A DNA stretch of 64,000 bases from the NCBI GenBank assembly GCA_029959325.1, contig JASCPF010000005.1, positions 1-64,000 of the forward strand, read 5' to 3'. The notes beneath the pieces are model-generated. The model did not search any database, was not told the DNA's origin, and saw only the letters and a program-made list of their open reading frames with translations. Position 1 is the first letter of the stretch, and every line of letters starts with the position of its first letter. The DNA is from Microbacteriaceae bacterium PS02068. GTDB lineage: Bacteria > Actinomycetota > Actinomycetes > Actinomycetales > Microbacteriaceae. Shown here piece after piece: positions 8,942-17,609 of the stretch. The position numbers and the translations under genes are program-made.

Positions 8942-10348
8942 GTGTTCGATTCGCAGCACCCTGAAGAGCAGCACCCGCCGCTCGTCGATCCACCACGCGT
9001 TGATCCGCACTGGGCGGATCTCTCCGAGCTGGTGTCTCGGGCCGAGGCGAACCGTGTCGAGATGTGCCGTCTGCAGGCCGACCGGGTCGAGATCTGCGCG
9101 CATGCCTTGGAGCTGATCGCGCTGCGGGTGCAGCAGCGCGCCGCCGCCCGTGCGGCCGGTGGCAAGGGCGACGGGTACCGCGGCGACACGATTCCCCTGC
9201 GCGAAGTGCTGGCCGAGCTCTCGGCCGCACTACGCGTCACCGAGCGCACGGTGTCGTCGTGGCTGGGAGATGCCGCAGCGCTCGTCGGCTCGTACCCCGC
9301 AACCTATGCCGCGCTGCGCGAGGGCCGGATCGATGACCGGCACGCCTCCGCGATCATCGATGCCGGTCTGCCCCTCGACCGCACGCACCGCGCCGAGTAC
9401 GAGGCCGCGGTGCTGCCGATCGCGGAAACCGACACCGCGGCCGGCACCCGCGTGATGGCGCGGATCATCGCTGCCCGCCTGCAACCCGACATCGTCGAAG
9501 AGAGCCAGCGTCGTGCGCTCGCGGAACGCCGGGTACGCATGTTCGACCTCGACGACGGGCTCTCGCGCCTGCTGCTCGACGGCCCGGCGGCCCTCATCCA
9601 CGGGATCTACGACCGCATCGCCCACATGGCCACTGCGCAGGCCGCGCTTCCTGATGTCGAACCTGGGGACGGGCCCGAGCCGGAGCCCGAGCCCGACGAG
9701 CCCGACGAGCCCGACGAGCGCACCATGGATCAGCGCCGCGCCGACATCATGACCGATCTGCTCCTCACGGGGCAGCCCGCCCTCGACGAAGACGCCGGTC
9801 TGGGCGCGATCCGCGCGGCTGTGCAGGTCACCATCCCGATCCTCACCCTGATTGGCCGGGGCGATGAGCCCGCGCTGCTCGACGGCGAGGCTCCCATCGA
9901 TGCCGAGACCGCCCGCATCCTGGCGGGCGCGGCCGCTGCCTGGCAGCGCGTCATGACCGACCCCATCACTGCCGAGCCGCTCCGCCTCGACACCTACCGG
10001 CCATCGAAACGGCTTCGCCGCCTGCTCCAGGCGCGCGACCAGCACTGCCGCTGGCCGGGTTGCCGACGCCGCGCGCATGCCTGCGATGCCGACCACACCG
10101 TGCCGTGGGAAGAGGGCGGACCGACCTGCTCCCGCAACCTCGAGATGCTCTGTCCGCACCACCACACCCTGAAACACGCGTCCCAGTGGACGGTCGTGCA
10201 ACTCGGCGGCGGCGCGCTCGAGTTCACCTCGCCGACGAAGCGAAAATACCGAAACAACGCACCACCCGTCACAGTGGGCGTCGACCGGCGACCCTGGGCG
10301 CGCCTCCTCGGCGCACGCTACGACCCGGGCGATCCGGCGCCGTTCTAG
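8942..10348 (+). CDS. DUF222 / HNH endonuclease-domain protein
   Basis: About 468 aa. The N-terminal ~300 residues are the helical DUF222 domain found fused to HNH nucleases in many copies per genome in Microbacteriaceae and Mycobacteria. Near the C-terminus is a zinc-type HNH motif: CRWPGCRRRAHACDADH, then WEEGG and CPHHHTLKH. A Pro-Glu-Asp linker with imperfect PDE repeats lies around residues 220-235. I chose GTG 8942, preceded by GGAG and 5 nt; a TTG at 8915 would add nine residues. The biological role of these proteins, sometimes tied to mobile DNA, is unresolved. Confidence 0.9.
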   Translation: MFDSQHPEEQHPPLVDPPRVDPHWADLSELVSRAEANRVEMCRLQADRVEICAHALELIALRVQQRAAARAAGGKGDGYRGDTIPLREVLAELSAALRVTERTVSSWLGDAAALVGSYPATYAALREGRIDDRHASAIIDAGLPLDRTHRAEYEAAVLPIAETDTAAGTRVMARIIAARLQPDIVEESQRRALAERRVRMFDLDDGLSRLLLDGPAALIHGIYDRIAHMATAQAALPDVEPGDGPEPEPEPDEPDEPDERTMDQRRADIMTDLLLTGQPALDEDAGLGAIRAAVQVTIPILTLIGRGDEPALLDGEAPIDAETARILAGAAAAWQRVMTDPITAEPLRLDTYRPSKRLRRLLQARDQHCRWPGCRRRAHACDADHTVPWEEGGPTCSRNLEMLCPHHHTLKHASQWTVVQLGGGALEFTSPTKRKYRNNAPPVTVGVDRRPWARLLGARYDPGDPAPF

Positions 10349-10391
10349 ACCGTCGGGCGACGAGTGCCGTTCGGATGGGTAGCGTTGGTGC

Positions 10392-10823
10392 GTGGTTCGC
10401 GATTCCGTAGCGGTAGGGACTCGAATCGCCGCGCCCGCTGAGATCGTCTGGCTGTTCCTGACGGTGAAGCGCGACATGTGGTGGCCTGGGTTGCGCTTTG
10501 ACGCCGTTGTCGGCTCGCCGCTTACCGAGACCTGGATGGAGGAAGGTGTCCAGGCGACCGCAACGGGCAGCGTGACCCGCTGTGAAGAGCCCAGCCTTCT
10601 CGCGTTCGAATGGACCGAGCCGAGCTGGAGTGGTCCCCTCGACGTCGTCATCCGCTTGACCACGGAACGATCATTCACCGTCGTAACCCTCACCGAGACC
10701 GGATTCTCCCGTGCGCAAAGCTCGCTCTCGCTGCCGGACGAGCACGAGGAGGGGTGGCACTACCACTTGACGCGGTTGAAGCGGGCAAGTGAGGGGGAAG
10801 GCATCGACGTCGATGTCCGGTAA
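10392..10823 (+). CDS. SRPBCC (START/AHSA1-like) domain protein
   Basis: A 143-aa protein of the SRPBCC helix-grip fold, built to hold a hydrophobic ligand. Evidence is the N-terminal TRIAAPAEIVW strand-helix, central strands LAFEWTEPSW and FTVVTLTETGF, and a C-terminal helix with GWHYHLTRLKRASEG. Start GTG 10392 is preceded by TAGCGT and 6 nt (leaderless). Its last 11 bases overlap the small zinc-ribbon gene that follows, implying coupled expression. Ligand unknown. Confidence 0.82.
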   Translation: MVRDSVAVGTRIAAPAEIVWLFLTVKRDMWWPGLRFDAVVGSPLTETWMEEGVQATATGSVTRCEEPSLLAFEWTEPSWSGPLDVVIRLTTERSFTVVTLTETGFSRAQSSLSLPDEHEEGWHYHLTRLKRASEGEGIDVDVR

Positions 10824-10962
10824 GAACACGCACGCGCCTGAGCCGTGGACGTGCCCGACCTGCGGCGATCCGCTGAGGTTCGAGATCCTCGACGACGAGA
10901 AGTTCCTCGTCGCGTGGTCGTGCGTGAACTGCGGCCTGATCCGCACCACCGAGCCGGCGTAG
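10813..10962 (+). CDS. Small zinc-ribbon protein (49 aa)
   Basis: ATG 10813 lies inside the end of the SRPBCC gene and the frame stays open to TAG 10960-10962. The product has two CxxC knuckles, CPTC at residues 14-17 and CVNC at 37-40, spaced 19 residues apart, typical of a treble-clef or rubredoxin-like zinc ribbon. No further domain. The overlap with the SRPBCC gene and clean knuckle spacing argue that it is real. Function unknown. Confidence 0.75.
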   Translation: MSGKNTHAPEPWTCPTCGDPLRFEILDDEKFLVAWSCVNCGLIRTTEPA

Positions 10963-10970
10963 CGTTCAGC

Positions 10971-11198
10971 TCAAGCGCACACCCGCACGCGGCGGTCTTC
11001 GAACCCCACCACGTCGCCGAGCTGCAGCTGCCGGCCGCGGCGGCGATCGACCTCGCCGTTCACCGTGACGAACCCGTCGATGATCGCCTCCTTCACGTCG
11101 CCGCCCGAGTCGAGCACGCTGGCGAACTTCAGGAACTGCCCGAGTCGGATGCCATCGCCGCCGATCGACACGTCTTCGATCGGAACCTCATTCGTCAT
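10971..11198 (-). CDS. S4 RNA-binding domain protein
   Basis: 75 aa, essentially a lone S4 domain of the YaaA/RqcP-like type: IRLGQFLKFASVLDSGGDVKE, then VTVNGEVDRRRGRQL and GDVV. The Lys/Arg-bearing loop binds structured RNA, probably ribosomal. ATG 11198 follows a perfect TAGAAT at a 6-nt distance, the best leaderless promoter in the window. It sits 32 bp downstream of the RecQ gene on the same strand but with its own promoter. Confidence 0.9.
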   Translation of the reverse strand: MTNEVPIEDVSIGGDGIRLGQFLKFASVLDSGGDVKEAIIDGFVTVNGEVDRRRGRQLQLGDVVGFEDRRVRVCA

Positions 11199-11230
11199 GC
11201 CCGAATTCTAGATGCGCCGATGCGCGCACC

Positions 11231-13348
11231 TCACCCGCGCAACGCGAGCGCGAACGGCAGCACCGCCGTGGCGCCGGCACGGCGCAGCTCGCGCGCGGCG
11301 ACGGTGATGGTCCACCGGCTGTCGACGAGGTCGTCCACGAGCAGGATCGGCCCCGCGGGCACGTCCAGTGCCTCGGCGCTGAAGCGCTGCCACACCCCCG
11401 CCAGACGGAAGACGCTGTTGCCGCCGGGCCCGTTCGTCGGCCCGCCATCGACGAGGTCGAGGGTGCCGATCAGGGGCAGACGCCCGATGTCGGCGAGGCC
11501 GCGGGCGAGCGAGCCGCCGAGCTGCGGCTTCGAGCGCGACGGGATCGCCACGACGCCGACGGGGCGATCCGCCCACCCCCAGTCGGCGAGCACCCGCACG
11601 CAGGCGGCGAGCACGTTCGGGGGAACGGGACCGTCGGATGCCCCGGCCGCGAACATCTCGCGCAGCGCTCCGCCCCAGCCGAGGTCGGTGAGCCGCGCGA
11701 GCGCGCGGCCTTCGTCGTGCTGTTCCTCGGCCGGGATCCGACCTCGCACGGGCACGCCCAGTCGATCGGCGCCCGTCGGCCACTGCCGACGCGGTTCGAT
11801 CGGCACGCCCACGCGGTCGAGCGACGAGGCGGCGGCTGTCGTGGCATCCGCACCGATTCCCGTGGGATACCACGTGCCCGCGCAGTTGTCGCAGCGACCG
11901 CAGGGCGCCGCGGTGTCGTCTTCGAGCGCGCGCTGCAGGAACGCCATGCGGCAGGCATCCGTCCGCTCGTACTCCAGCATGTGCTGCTGTTCGGCGACGC
12001 GCTCGGCGGCGATGCGCGCGTAGCGCTCGGCGTCGTACGCCCACGGCTGACCGGTCGCCGACCAGCCGCCCTGCACGCGACCTGCCGCACCGTCGACGTC
12101 GAGCACCTTCAGCAGCAGCTCGAGCGGCGTGCGACGGATGTCGACGACCGCCTCGAGCGCGGCCGTCGACAGCGGCTTCGGCGACGCGCCGAGCGCCGTC
12201 AGCACGCGCTCGGCACGGCCCTGGTCGGGCATCGACGCGGTCGCGAAGTAGTGCCAGATGTCGCGGTCTTCGACGCCGGGCAGCAGCAGCACGTCGGCCG
12301 AGGCGGTGGCGCGCCCGGCGCGACCGACCTGCTGGTAGTAGGACACGGGCGACGAGGGCGCGCCGAGGTGCACGACGAACCCGAGGTCGGGCTTGTCGAA
12401 GCCCATGCCGAGCGCGCTCGTGGCCACCAGAGCTTTCACGCGGTTCGCCTTCAGCAGCGACTCCGACTCTTCCCGCTCGTCGGTGTCGGTCTGGCCCGTG
12501 TACGCGCGCACGTCGTAGCCGCGCTCGCGCAGCAGCCGCGCGGTGTCGTTCGCGGCCGCCACGGTCAGCGTGTAGATGATGCCCGAACCGGGCAGGTCGC
12601 CCAGGTGACTGAGCAGCCACGCGAGACGGCTCTGCGCGTTCGGCAGGCGCAGCACACCCAGCCGCAGCGAGGTGCGCGCAAGGGGACCGCGGATCACGAG
12701 CACCTCGGGCGCCGCACCGCTCTGATCGAGCGCGCCGAGCTGCTCGGCGACGTCGGCCACGACGCGGCTGTTGGCGGTCGCCGTGGTGGCGAGCACGGGC
12801 ACGCCGCCCGGAATGCGCGCGATCAGGTCGCGCAGGCGCCGGTAGTCGGGGCGGAAGTCGTGGCCCCAGTCGCTGATGCAGTGTGCCTCGTCGACCACGA
12901 GCAGCCCCACGCGCGCGACCAGCTGCGGCAGCTGCTCGTCGCGGAACGACGGATTGTTGAGCCGCTCGGGCGACACGAGCAGCACGTCGACCTCGTCACG
13001 ATCGAGCGCGGCGAGCACATCCGTCCACTCGTGCGCGTTCGTCGAGTTGATCGCGACGGCACGCACGCCGGCGCGCTGGGCCGCGGCGATCTGATCGCGC
13101 ATCAGCGCCAGCAGCGGCGAGACGAGGATCGTCGGACCGGTGCCGCGCCGACGCAGCAGCAGCGTCGCGACGAAGTACACCGCCGACTTGCCCCACCCCG
13201 TGCGCTGCACCACGAGCGCGCGGCGGTGCCCGTCGACGAGCGCCTCGATCGCCTCGAACTGCCCGTCATGGAAGTCGGCGTCATCCCGCCCGACCAGGGT
13301 GCGCAGCACGTCCAACGCCTCGGAACGGGTGGGCGTCGTCGTGGTCAT
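11231..13348 (-). CDS. recQ: RecQ-family ATP-dependent DNA helicase with C-terminal phosphoribosyltransferase-like domain
   Basis: 705 aa. Helicase motifs: Walker A GWGKS at 51-55, DEAH at 153-156 followed by CISDWGHDFRPDY, motif III TTATAN, and motif VI QQVGRAGR. A four-cysteine zinc site (C-x17-C-x2-C-x2-C around CGRCDNC) follows. The last ~180 residues are not RQC/HRDC but end in ILLVDDLVDSRWT, the PRPP-loop signature of ComF/PRTase proteins. This RecQ-PRTase fusion recurs in actinobacteria. Likely acts in repair of stalled forks; the role of the PRTase part is unknown. Confidence 0.93.
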   Translation of the reverse strand: MTTTTPTRSEALDVLRTLVGRDDADFHDGQFEAIEALVDGHRRALVVQRTGWGKSAVYFVATLLLRRRGTGPTILVSPLLALMRDQIAAAQRAGVRAVAINSTNAHEWTDVLAALDRDEVDVLLVSPERLNNPSFRDEQLPQLVARVGLLVVDEAHCISDWGHDFRPDYRRLRDLIARIPGGVPVLATTATANSRVVADVAEQLGALDQSGAAPEVLVIRGPLARTSLRLGVLRLPNAQSRLAWLLSHLGDLPGSGIIYTLTVAAANDTARLLRERGYDVRAYTGQTDTDEREESESLLKANRVKALVATSALGMGFDKPDLGFVVHLGAPSSPVSYYQQVGRAGRATASADVLLLPGVEDRDIWHYFATASMPDQGRAERVLTALGASPKPLSTAALEAVVDIRRTPLELLLKVLDVDGAAGRVQGGWSATGQPWAYDAERYARIAAERVAEQQHMLEYERTDACRMAFLQRALEDDTAAPCGRCDNCAGTWYPTGIGADATTAAASSLDRVGVPIEPRRQWPTGADRLGVPVRGRIPAEEQHDEGRALARLTDLGWGGALREMFAAGASDGPVPPNVLAACVRVLADWGWADRPVGVVAIPSRSKPQLGGSLARGLADIGRLPLIGTLDLVDGGPTNGPGGNSVFRLAGVWQRFSAEALDVPAGPILLVDDLVDSRWTITVAARELRRAGATAVLPFALALRG

Positions 13349-13411
13349 ACCCCCAGTCTCGCGTGCCCCGCCGACATCGGGCCGCGAGCCGTCAGCCGAC
13401 GGTCACCGGCG

Positions 13412-13978
13412 TCACGCCGCGGTCACCGGTCGGTAGCGCAGAGCGACTGCACCCGAGCCGAACTCCCGACGCGCCACGAGCTCGAGCGCGATGCGCTCGC
13501 GGAGCCCCGCGAGCAGCGTGGGTCCATGGCCCGCGATGACCGGCTGTACGACGAACTCGTACTCGTCGATCAGGCCCCACTCGGCGAGCGCCCGGGGCAG
13601 GGTCACGCCGCCGACCCACAGCCCTTCGCCCGGTTCCTGCTTCAGCCGCCGGATCGCCTGTTCGAGGTCGCCGCGCACGAGCTCGGCGTTCCAGTCGGGG
13701 GCGCTCAGCGTGCTCGACACGACGTGCTTCCTCGCCCCATCGATCGCCTCGGCGAAGGGGATCTGCCATGCGCCCATCCACTCGGGCCACGCGCCGTCTG
13801 ACGGTCGGCGCCACGCGGACTGCATCATCTCGTAGGTGGTCCGGCCGAACAGCAAGGCATCCGCTCGCGTCATCTCGTCGGTCCAGTAGCGCATCGACTC
13901 GTCGTCGGGCGGGAGCCCCGCCTCGTGGTGGCAGCACCCGTCGAGCGTGACGTTGATCGAGTATCGCAGCGGTCTCAT
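13412..13978 (-). CDS. Dihydrofolate-reductase-like (RibD C-terminal) family protein
   Basis: 188 aa of the RibD_C/DHFR-like fold. Visible family elements are SINVTLDGC at the N-terminus, DALLFGRTTYEMM, HVVSST, and the NADP-binding GLWVGGVTL followed by IDEYEFVVQPVIAGHG. Most relatives are uncharacterised NADPH reductases. It starts 13 bp after the response regulator stop, so it is probably cotranscribed with the two-component system, although nothing in it suggests a signalling role. Confidence 0.88.
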   Translation of the reverse strand: MRPLRYSINVTLDGCCHHEAGLPPDDESMRYWTDEMTRADALLFGRTTYEMMQSAWRRPSDGAWPEWMGAWQIPFAEAIDGARKHVVSSTLSAPDWNAELVRGDLEQAIRRLKQEPGEGLWVGGVTLPRALAEWGLIDEYEFVVQPVIAGHGPTLLAGLRERIALELVARREFGSGAVALRYRPVTAA

Positions 13979-13991
13979 CGCGGCTCCCGTC

Positions 13992-14606
13992 TCAGGTCTC
14001 GGGAAGGTTGTCGCGCGCCCACATCGCCGCGCTCGTTCGGTCGGCGACGCCGAGCTGGCGGAAGATGCTGCCCAGGTGCGCCTTGACCGTCCGCTCGGCG
14101 ATGTCGAGCTGATGGGCGATCTGCTTGTTCGCGAGCCCCTGCGCCACCAGCGCGAGCACCTCGCGCTCGCGCGCACTCAACGGATCCTGCGTCGCCCGAT
14201 CGGGCAGCAGGATGCCGGCGACCCGCGCATCGAGCGGCGCGTGCCCCGCGTGCGCGGCGCGCACGGCGGCGCGCAGGTCTGACGGCTCGGCATCCTTCAG
14301 CTGGTAGCCGATCGCCCCGGCTTCGATCGCGCGACGCACGCGGTCGCGGTCGGTGAACGAGGTGAGCACGAGAATGCGCACGGCCGGCACGGCGTCGTGG
14401 ATGCCTCGTGCTGCCGCGATGCCGTCCATGACGGGCATCGACAGGTCCATCATGACGACGTCGGGCTCGAGCTCGATCGCCAGGTCGACGGCCTCAGCCC
14501 CGTTCGCCGCCACGCCGACGACGTCGATGTCTCCGTCGGCGGCGAGGACGCTGGCGAGCCCCTCGCGGACCATCGCGTGGTCATCGGCGATGAGGACGCG
14601 GATCAT
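13992..14606 (-). CDS. NarL/LuxR-family response regulator
   Basis: 204 aa. Receiver domain with acidic pocket D8-D9, phospho-acceptor D54 (VVMMDLSMP), T in LVLTSF and K in GYQLKDAEP. C-terminal LuxR helix-turn-helix LSAREREVLALVAQG...NKQIAHQLDIAERTVK. The gene overlaps the kinase gene by 4 nt (ATGA), so the pair is a translationally coupled two-component system. The nested palindrome at 16570-16605 is a candidate binding site, consistent with autoregulation. Confidence 0.95.
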   Translation of the reverse strand: MIRVLIADDHAMVREGLASVLAADGDIDVVGVAANGAEAVDLAIELEPDVVMMDLSMPVMDGIAAARGIHDAVPAVRILVLTSFTDRDRVRRAIEAGAIGYQLKDAEPSDLRAAVRAAHAGHAPLDARVAGILLPDRATQDPLSAREREVLALVAQGLANKQIAHQLDIAERTVKAHLGSIFRQLGVADRTSAAMWARDNLPET

Positions 14607-16042
14607 CGAGCACCTTCCTTTCGGACGGCGGCGGCGGGAATGCGCAGTCGCCAGGCGGTACCTGCCCCCGGCGCGGTGCGCAGCGACAGCTCTGCGCCGG
14701 CATGAGCGCTGAGGTCGAGAAGCACGCGTGTGCCGATGTGGCCGACGTTGCCGTCCGCACGGTCGGCGGCGGCGTCGGGGTCGAAGCCGGGCCCGTCGTC
14801 GGTCACATCGAGGAGGATGTCGGTGCCCTCGCGCCGCAGGTGCACCTCGACCGCACAGGGTGCGGCGTGCGTCACGGCGTTGCGCAGGGTCTCTTGCGCG
14901 ACGCGATAGATGAGCTGCTCGTGCGCTTCGGAGATCGGCGGGAGGTCTTCGTCGAGCACGAGCGCGACCTCGACCCCGCGCGTCCGTGCCGTGGCGACGA
15001 GATCCTGCAGGGCATGACGCAGCCCCGCCGCGCGGAGACTCGGGGGATAGATGTCCACGAGCAGCGAGCGAAGGACGCGGATGTTCCCGCGCACCGCGTT
15101 GCCGACGTCGCGGAACGCGTTCGCCGACGGATCGTCGCCGCGCTTCGTCGCCGCCTCGGCCGCGATCTCGGCCGCGAAGCTCGTCGCCACGAGCTCTTGC
15201 ACGGGCCCGTCGTGCAGTGTTCCGGCGATGCGGCGGCGTTCCGCGTCGGAGGCATCCACCGCGTGCTCGAGCAGGGCGGTGCGGCGACGTTCTTCGCCGC
15301 GCAGGCGACGCAGCAGTCCCCAGACGATCGGAGCGGTCAAGGCGACCAGAAGCAGCAGACTGCTGGTCGTCACCCCCGCGAACCCGCGCCACAGATCGGC
15401 CGAGCGCGCCGCGACCGGGTCATAGGGCAGGTACACCTCGAACAGCAGCTCCCGCCCGTCGGGGGTCCAGACGGGTCGGTACACCTCGAGCAGTCGGGTC
15501 TCCGACTCGAACTCGTTCTCGGCCTCAGACAGATCGGATACGGCGGCGTGGGTCGCGGGGTCGATGAGGGCCTGTCGCTGCTCTTCATCGAGCGCGAACG
15601 TGCGGCCGATGAGCTGCGGCTCGTCGGCGTACAGCACCGTTCCGTCGGGGCTCCAGATCTTGACCCGCACGACATCGTCGCCCAGCACGTGCGCGCGTAC
15701 GAGCTCGTCCATCGCCGCGGCCGCCTTGGCGCTGCCGTCGGCGAGCGCCGTGGTCAGCGCGGGCTGGATGACCGCGTCGGCGAGCACATCGGTGACGGCG
15801 GCCGCATCGTTGACGGCTTCGCGCTCGGCGAGCCATTGCGCGGCGAAGGTCGCGAGCAGCCCCACGACCACGAGGACGGCCACGAGACCCGCCGCGAGTC
15901 GGACCACGATCGCCCGCGTGCTCAGCGGCGCACGCGCCGTCGCATCTTCGTCGGGGGCAGCGACCAGCACCCGCCAGCGCGCACGGTCACCGCCGCCGTC
16001 GGAGTCCGACGGCGGCGGGAGCGGGAGGGTGTCTGAGATCAC
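14603..16042 (-). CDS. HisKA_3-type sensor histidine kinase
   Basis: 479 aa. TM1 at about 45-67 and TM2 at 222-245 bracket a ~150-residue extracytoplasmic sensor that looks Cache-like (VRVKIWSPDGTVLYADEPQLIG). After TM2 come the HisKA_3 dimerisation segment with phospho-acceptor H277 (GTLHDGPVQ) and an HATPase_c domain (DDGPGFDP). GTG 16042 directly abuts the TGA of the upstream repeat-protein gene, so the exported repeat protein, kinase and regulator form one unit. Signal unknown. Confidence 0.93.
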   Translation of the reverse strand: MISDTLPLPPPSDSDGGGDRARWRVLVAAPDEDATARAPLSTRAIVVRLAAGLVAVLVVVGLLATFAAQWLAEREAVNDAAAVTDVLADAVIQPALTTALADGSAKAAAAMDELVRAHVLGDDVVRVKIWSPDGTVLYADEPQLIGRTFALDEEQRQALIDPATHAAVSDLSEAENEFESETRLLEVYRPVWTPDGRELLFEVYLPYDPVAARSADLWRGFAGVTTSSLLLLVALTAPIVWGLLRRLRGEERRRTALLEHAVDASDAERRRIAGTLHDGPVQELVATSFAAEIAAEAATKRGDDPSANAFRDVGNAVRGNIRVLRSLLVDIYPPSLRAAGLRHALQDLVATARTRGVEVALVLDEDLPPISEAHEQLIYRVAQETLRNAVTHAAPCAVEVHLRREGTDILLDVTDDGPGFDPDAAADRADGNVGHIGTRVLLDLSAHAGAELSLRTAPGAGTAWRLRIPAAAVRKEGAR

Positions 16043-16510
16043 TCAGTCGTCTCCGCCGTGCCCGCCGTGGCCGCTGCCGGAGTCATCCGAGCCGCGACCC
16101 GAGCCTGAACCCGAGCTTCCCGAGTCATCCGAACCCCGGCCCGAATCGTCCGAACCCCGACCCGAATTCGAACCTGCGGAGTCGTCCGAGCCCGAGCGCA
16201 CCGAGTCATCCGTGCCTTGACCCGAGCCTGAGCCCGAGCCGCCCGAGTCGTCCGAACCGCCGGTGCGTCGGTCGTCGCCCGGCTCCACTCGCTGATCGCG
16301 CGGGACGTCCCCGCCATGGTCGTCGATCGACGCCGACGGCGAGGGCGTCGCAGTCGGCGACGGCATCGCGGTCGGCGACGCCGTCGCTACCGACGCCGGC
16401 ACCCGCACGGGGACGGACTGCGCAAAGGACGCATTGCCCCACAGCCCGACCACAGCGGGCGTCGCCACGAGGACGAGGGCGCTGGCGCCGAGGAGGATTC
16501 GTTTGTTCAT
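16043..16510 (-). CDS. Exported Asp/Ser/Gly-repeat protein, first gene of two-component operon
   Basis: 155 aa. Residues 1-30 form a Sec signal peptide (positive MNKR, hydrophobic core, ASFAQ cleavage region). A Pro/Ser/Thr linker with PSPT repeats follows at about 40-62, then ~85 residues of low-complexity acidic repeats of the type GSDDSG/GRGSDDSG ending in HGGHGGDD. Such tails are disordered and could chelate Ca2+ or other divalent metals. It matches no named family I recognise. Position directly before the kinase suggests a role in envelope or cation sensing; this is inference. Confidence 0.8.
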   Translation of the reverse strand: MNKRILLGASALVLVATPAVVGLWGNASFAQSVPVRVPASVATASPTAMPSPTATPSPSASIDDHGGDVPRDQRVEPGDDRRTGGSDDSGGSGSGSGQGTDDSVRSGSDDSAGSNSGRGSDDSGRGSDDSGSSGSGSGRGSDDSGSGHGGHGGDD

Positions 16511-16569
16511 GATTGTGCCTTTCGCTCATTCTCACGTGTTTCCACCATCGCCGAGTGCCGGATTCGCCA

Positions 16570-16605
16570 CCATCGGACGATGGTCCTACGACCAAAGTCC
16601 GATGG
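16570..16605. promoter_or_regulatory. Nested 36-bp palindrome between divergent exported-protein genes
   Basis: Outer arms CCATCGGAC (16570-16578) and GTCCGATGG (16597-16605) are perfect over 9 bp; inner arms TGGTC (16581-16585) and GACCA (16590-16594) are perfect over 5 bp around CTAC. CCATCG-GA-CGATGG is a further 6-bp dyad inside. Placement between divergent genes suggests a regulator site, most simply for the adjacent response regulator. Confidence 0.6.
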
Positions 16606-16664
16606 ACCGAGGCCGTGCCGCGCCCGCAGAGTGAGCATGCTCATCCGACGAAACGAGGCATCCC

Positions 16665-17522
16665 ATGAACAGACACACCATCTCCCGGCGCACCGCGATC
16701 GCGGTGACCGCCGTTCTGGCGGCATCCGGCATGCTGCTCGGCGGCGGCGCCGCGCAGGCGAAGACGACCTCTGCCGGCGGCGACTACGCCGTGACCGTCA
16801 ACGGCACGACGTACAACCCCGCGGCCGGCAAGGACCTGAAGCTCCAGAACGTCGCGGTCAGCGGCACCATCACGGTCTCGGGCCGCAACAACGGGTTCAC
16901 GATCGATCCCGCGACCCTCGGCGTCTACGACTACACCCTCACCGGTGCCGCCGACACGCAGCGCATGGTCACGAAACCCACCGTCGTGTTCGCCTCGAAG
17001 GTGCCGACGCTGACGGCGGCGCAGCGCGCGGGCGTACAGCTGTCGAAGCTCGAGGTCAGGGACGACACGCTCGTCGCGATCTTCACGACCTCGGCGGGCA
17101 AGCTCAAGATCCAGGCGAAGGACGGCGCGCAGGGCGGCATCTTCCAGATGGAGCCCGAGTTCGCCGGCCCCGTCGAGCTGACGCACACCCTCGGCGCCGG
17201 GCTCTTCTACTTCGTCAATCAGTTCACCGGCAAGATCAACTTCGGCGACGGGACCGACGCCGTGACGAGCGGAGCCGGCGCGCACCAGATGCTGCTCGGC
17301 AAGGACAGCCCGCAGGTCGCCGTCAAGACGCTGCAGACAGGCACCGTCACGAAGTGGATCGTCCAGCCCGGCGGCCGCCTGGGCGGCGTGCTCGGCGAGG
17401 ATGCCATCGAGCTGTCGGCCGGCGCGACGAACTGCACCAGCCAGTGCCAGGCGCAGAACCGGATCAACGGCTCGCTGCCGGTGCCGCCGAACCCGACCAC
17501 CCCCACCCCGATCGGGGGCTGA
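16665..17522 (+). CDS. Secreted protein of unknown function
   Basis: 285 aa with a signal peptide of about 32 residues (MNRHTISRRTAIAV..., hydrophobic core, AQA cleavage region); the SRRTAI segment is reminiscent of a weak Tat motif. The mature part is a beta-rich, Gly/Thr-rich domain without transmembrane segments; near the C-terminus are two cysteines (CTSQC) and a Pro/Thr tail (PPNPTTPTP) that could span the wall. Family not recognised. It is divergent from the two-component operon and shares its palindromic control region, so it may be a target of that system. A strong terminator follows. Confidence 0.85.
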   Translation: MNRHTISRRTAIAVTAVLAASGMLLGGGAAQAKTTSAGGDYAVTVNGTTYNPAAGKDLKLQNVAVSGTITVSGRNNGFTIDPATLGVYDYTLTGAADTQRMVTKPTVVFASKVPTLTAAQRAGVQLSKLEVRDDTLVAIFTTSAGKLKIQAKDGAQGGIFQMEPEFAGPVELTHTLGAGLFYFVNQFTGKINFGDGTDAVTSGAGAHQMLLGKDSPQVAVKTLQTGTVTKWIVQPGGRLGGVLGEDAIELSAGATNCTSQCQAQNRINGSLPVPPNPTTPTPIGG

Positions 17523-17555
17523 CTCGCCCGCACCGGGGGGAGCGGCGCGAGCCGG

Positions 17556-17591
17556 AACCTCGGGGTCGTGCCCAGACGACCCCGAGGTTCT
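17556..17591. terminator. Bidirectional hairpin terminator
   Basis: A perfect 15-bp stem (GAACCTCGGGGTCGT, 17556-17570, against 17577-17591) with a 6-nt loop GCCCAG sits between two convergent genes and can serve both strands. It lacks a long U-tract, as usual in high-GC actinobacteria. Confidence 0.85.
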
Positions 17592-17609
17592 TCGCGTGTT
17601 TCCCGCGCG

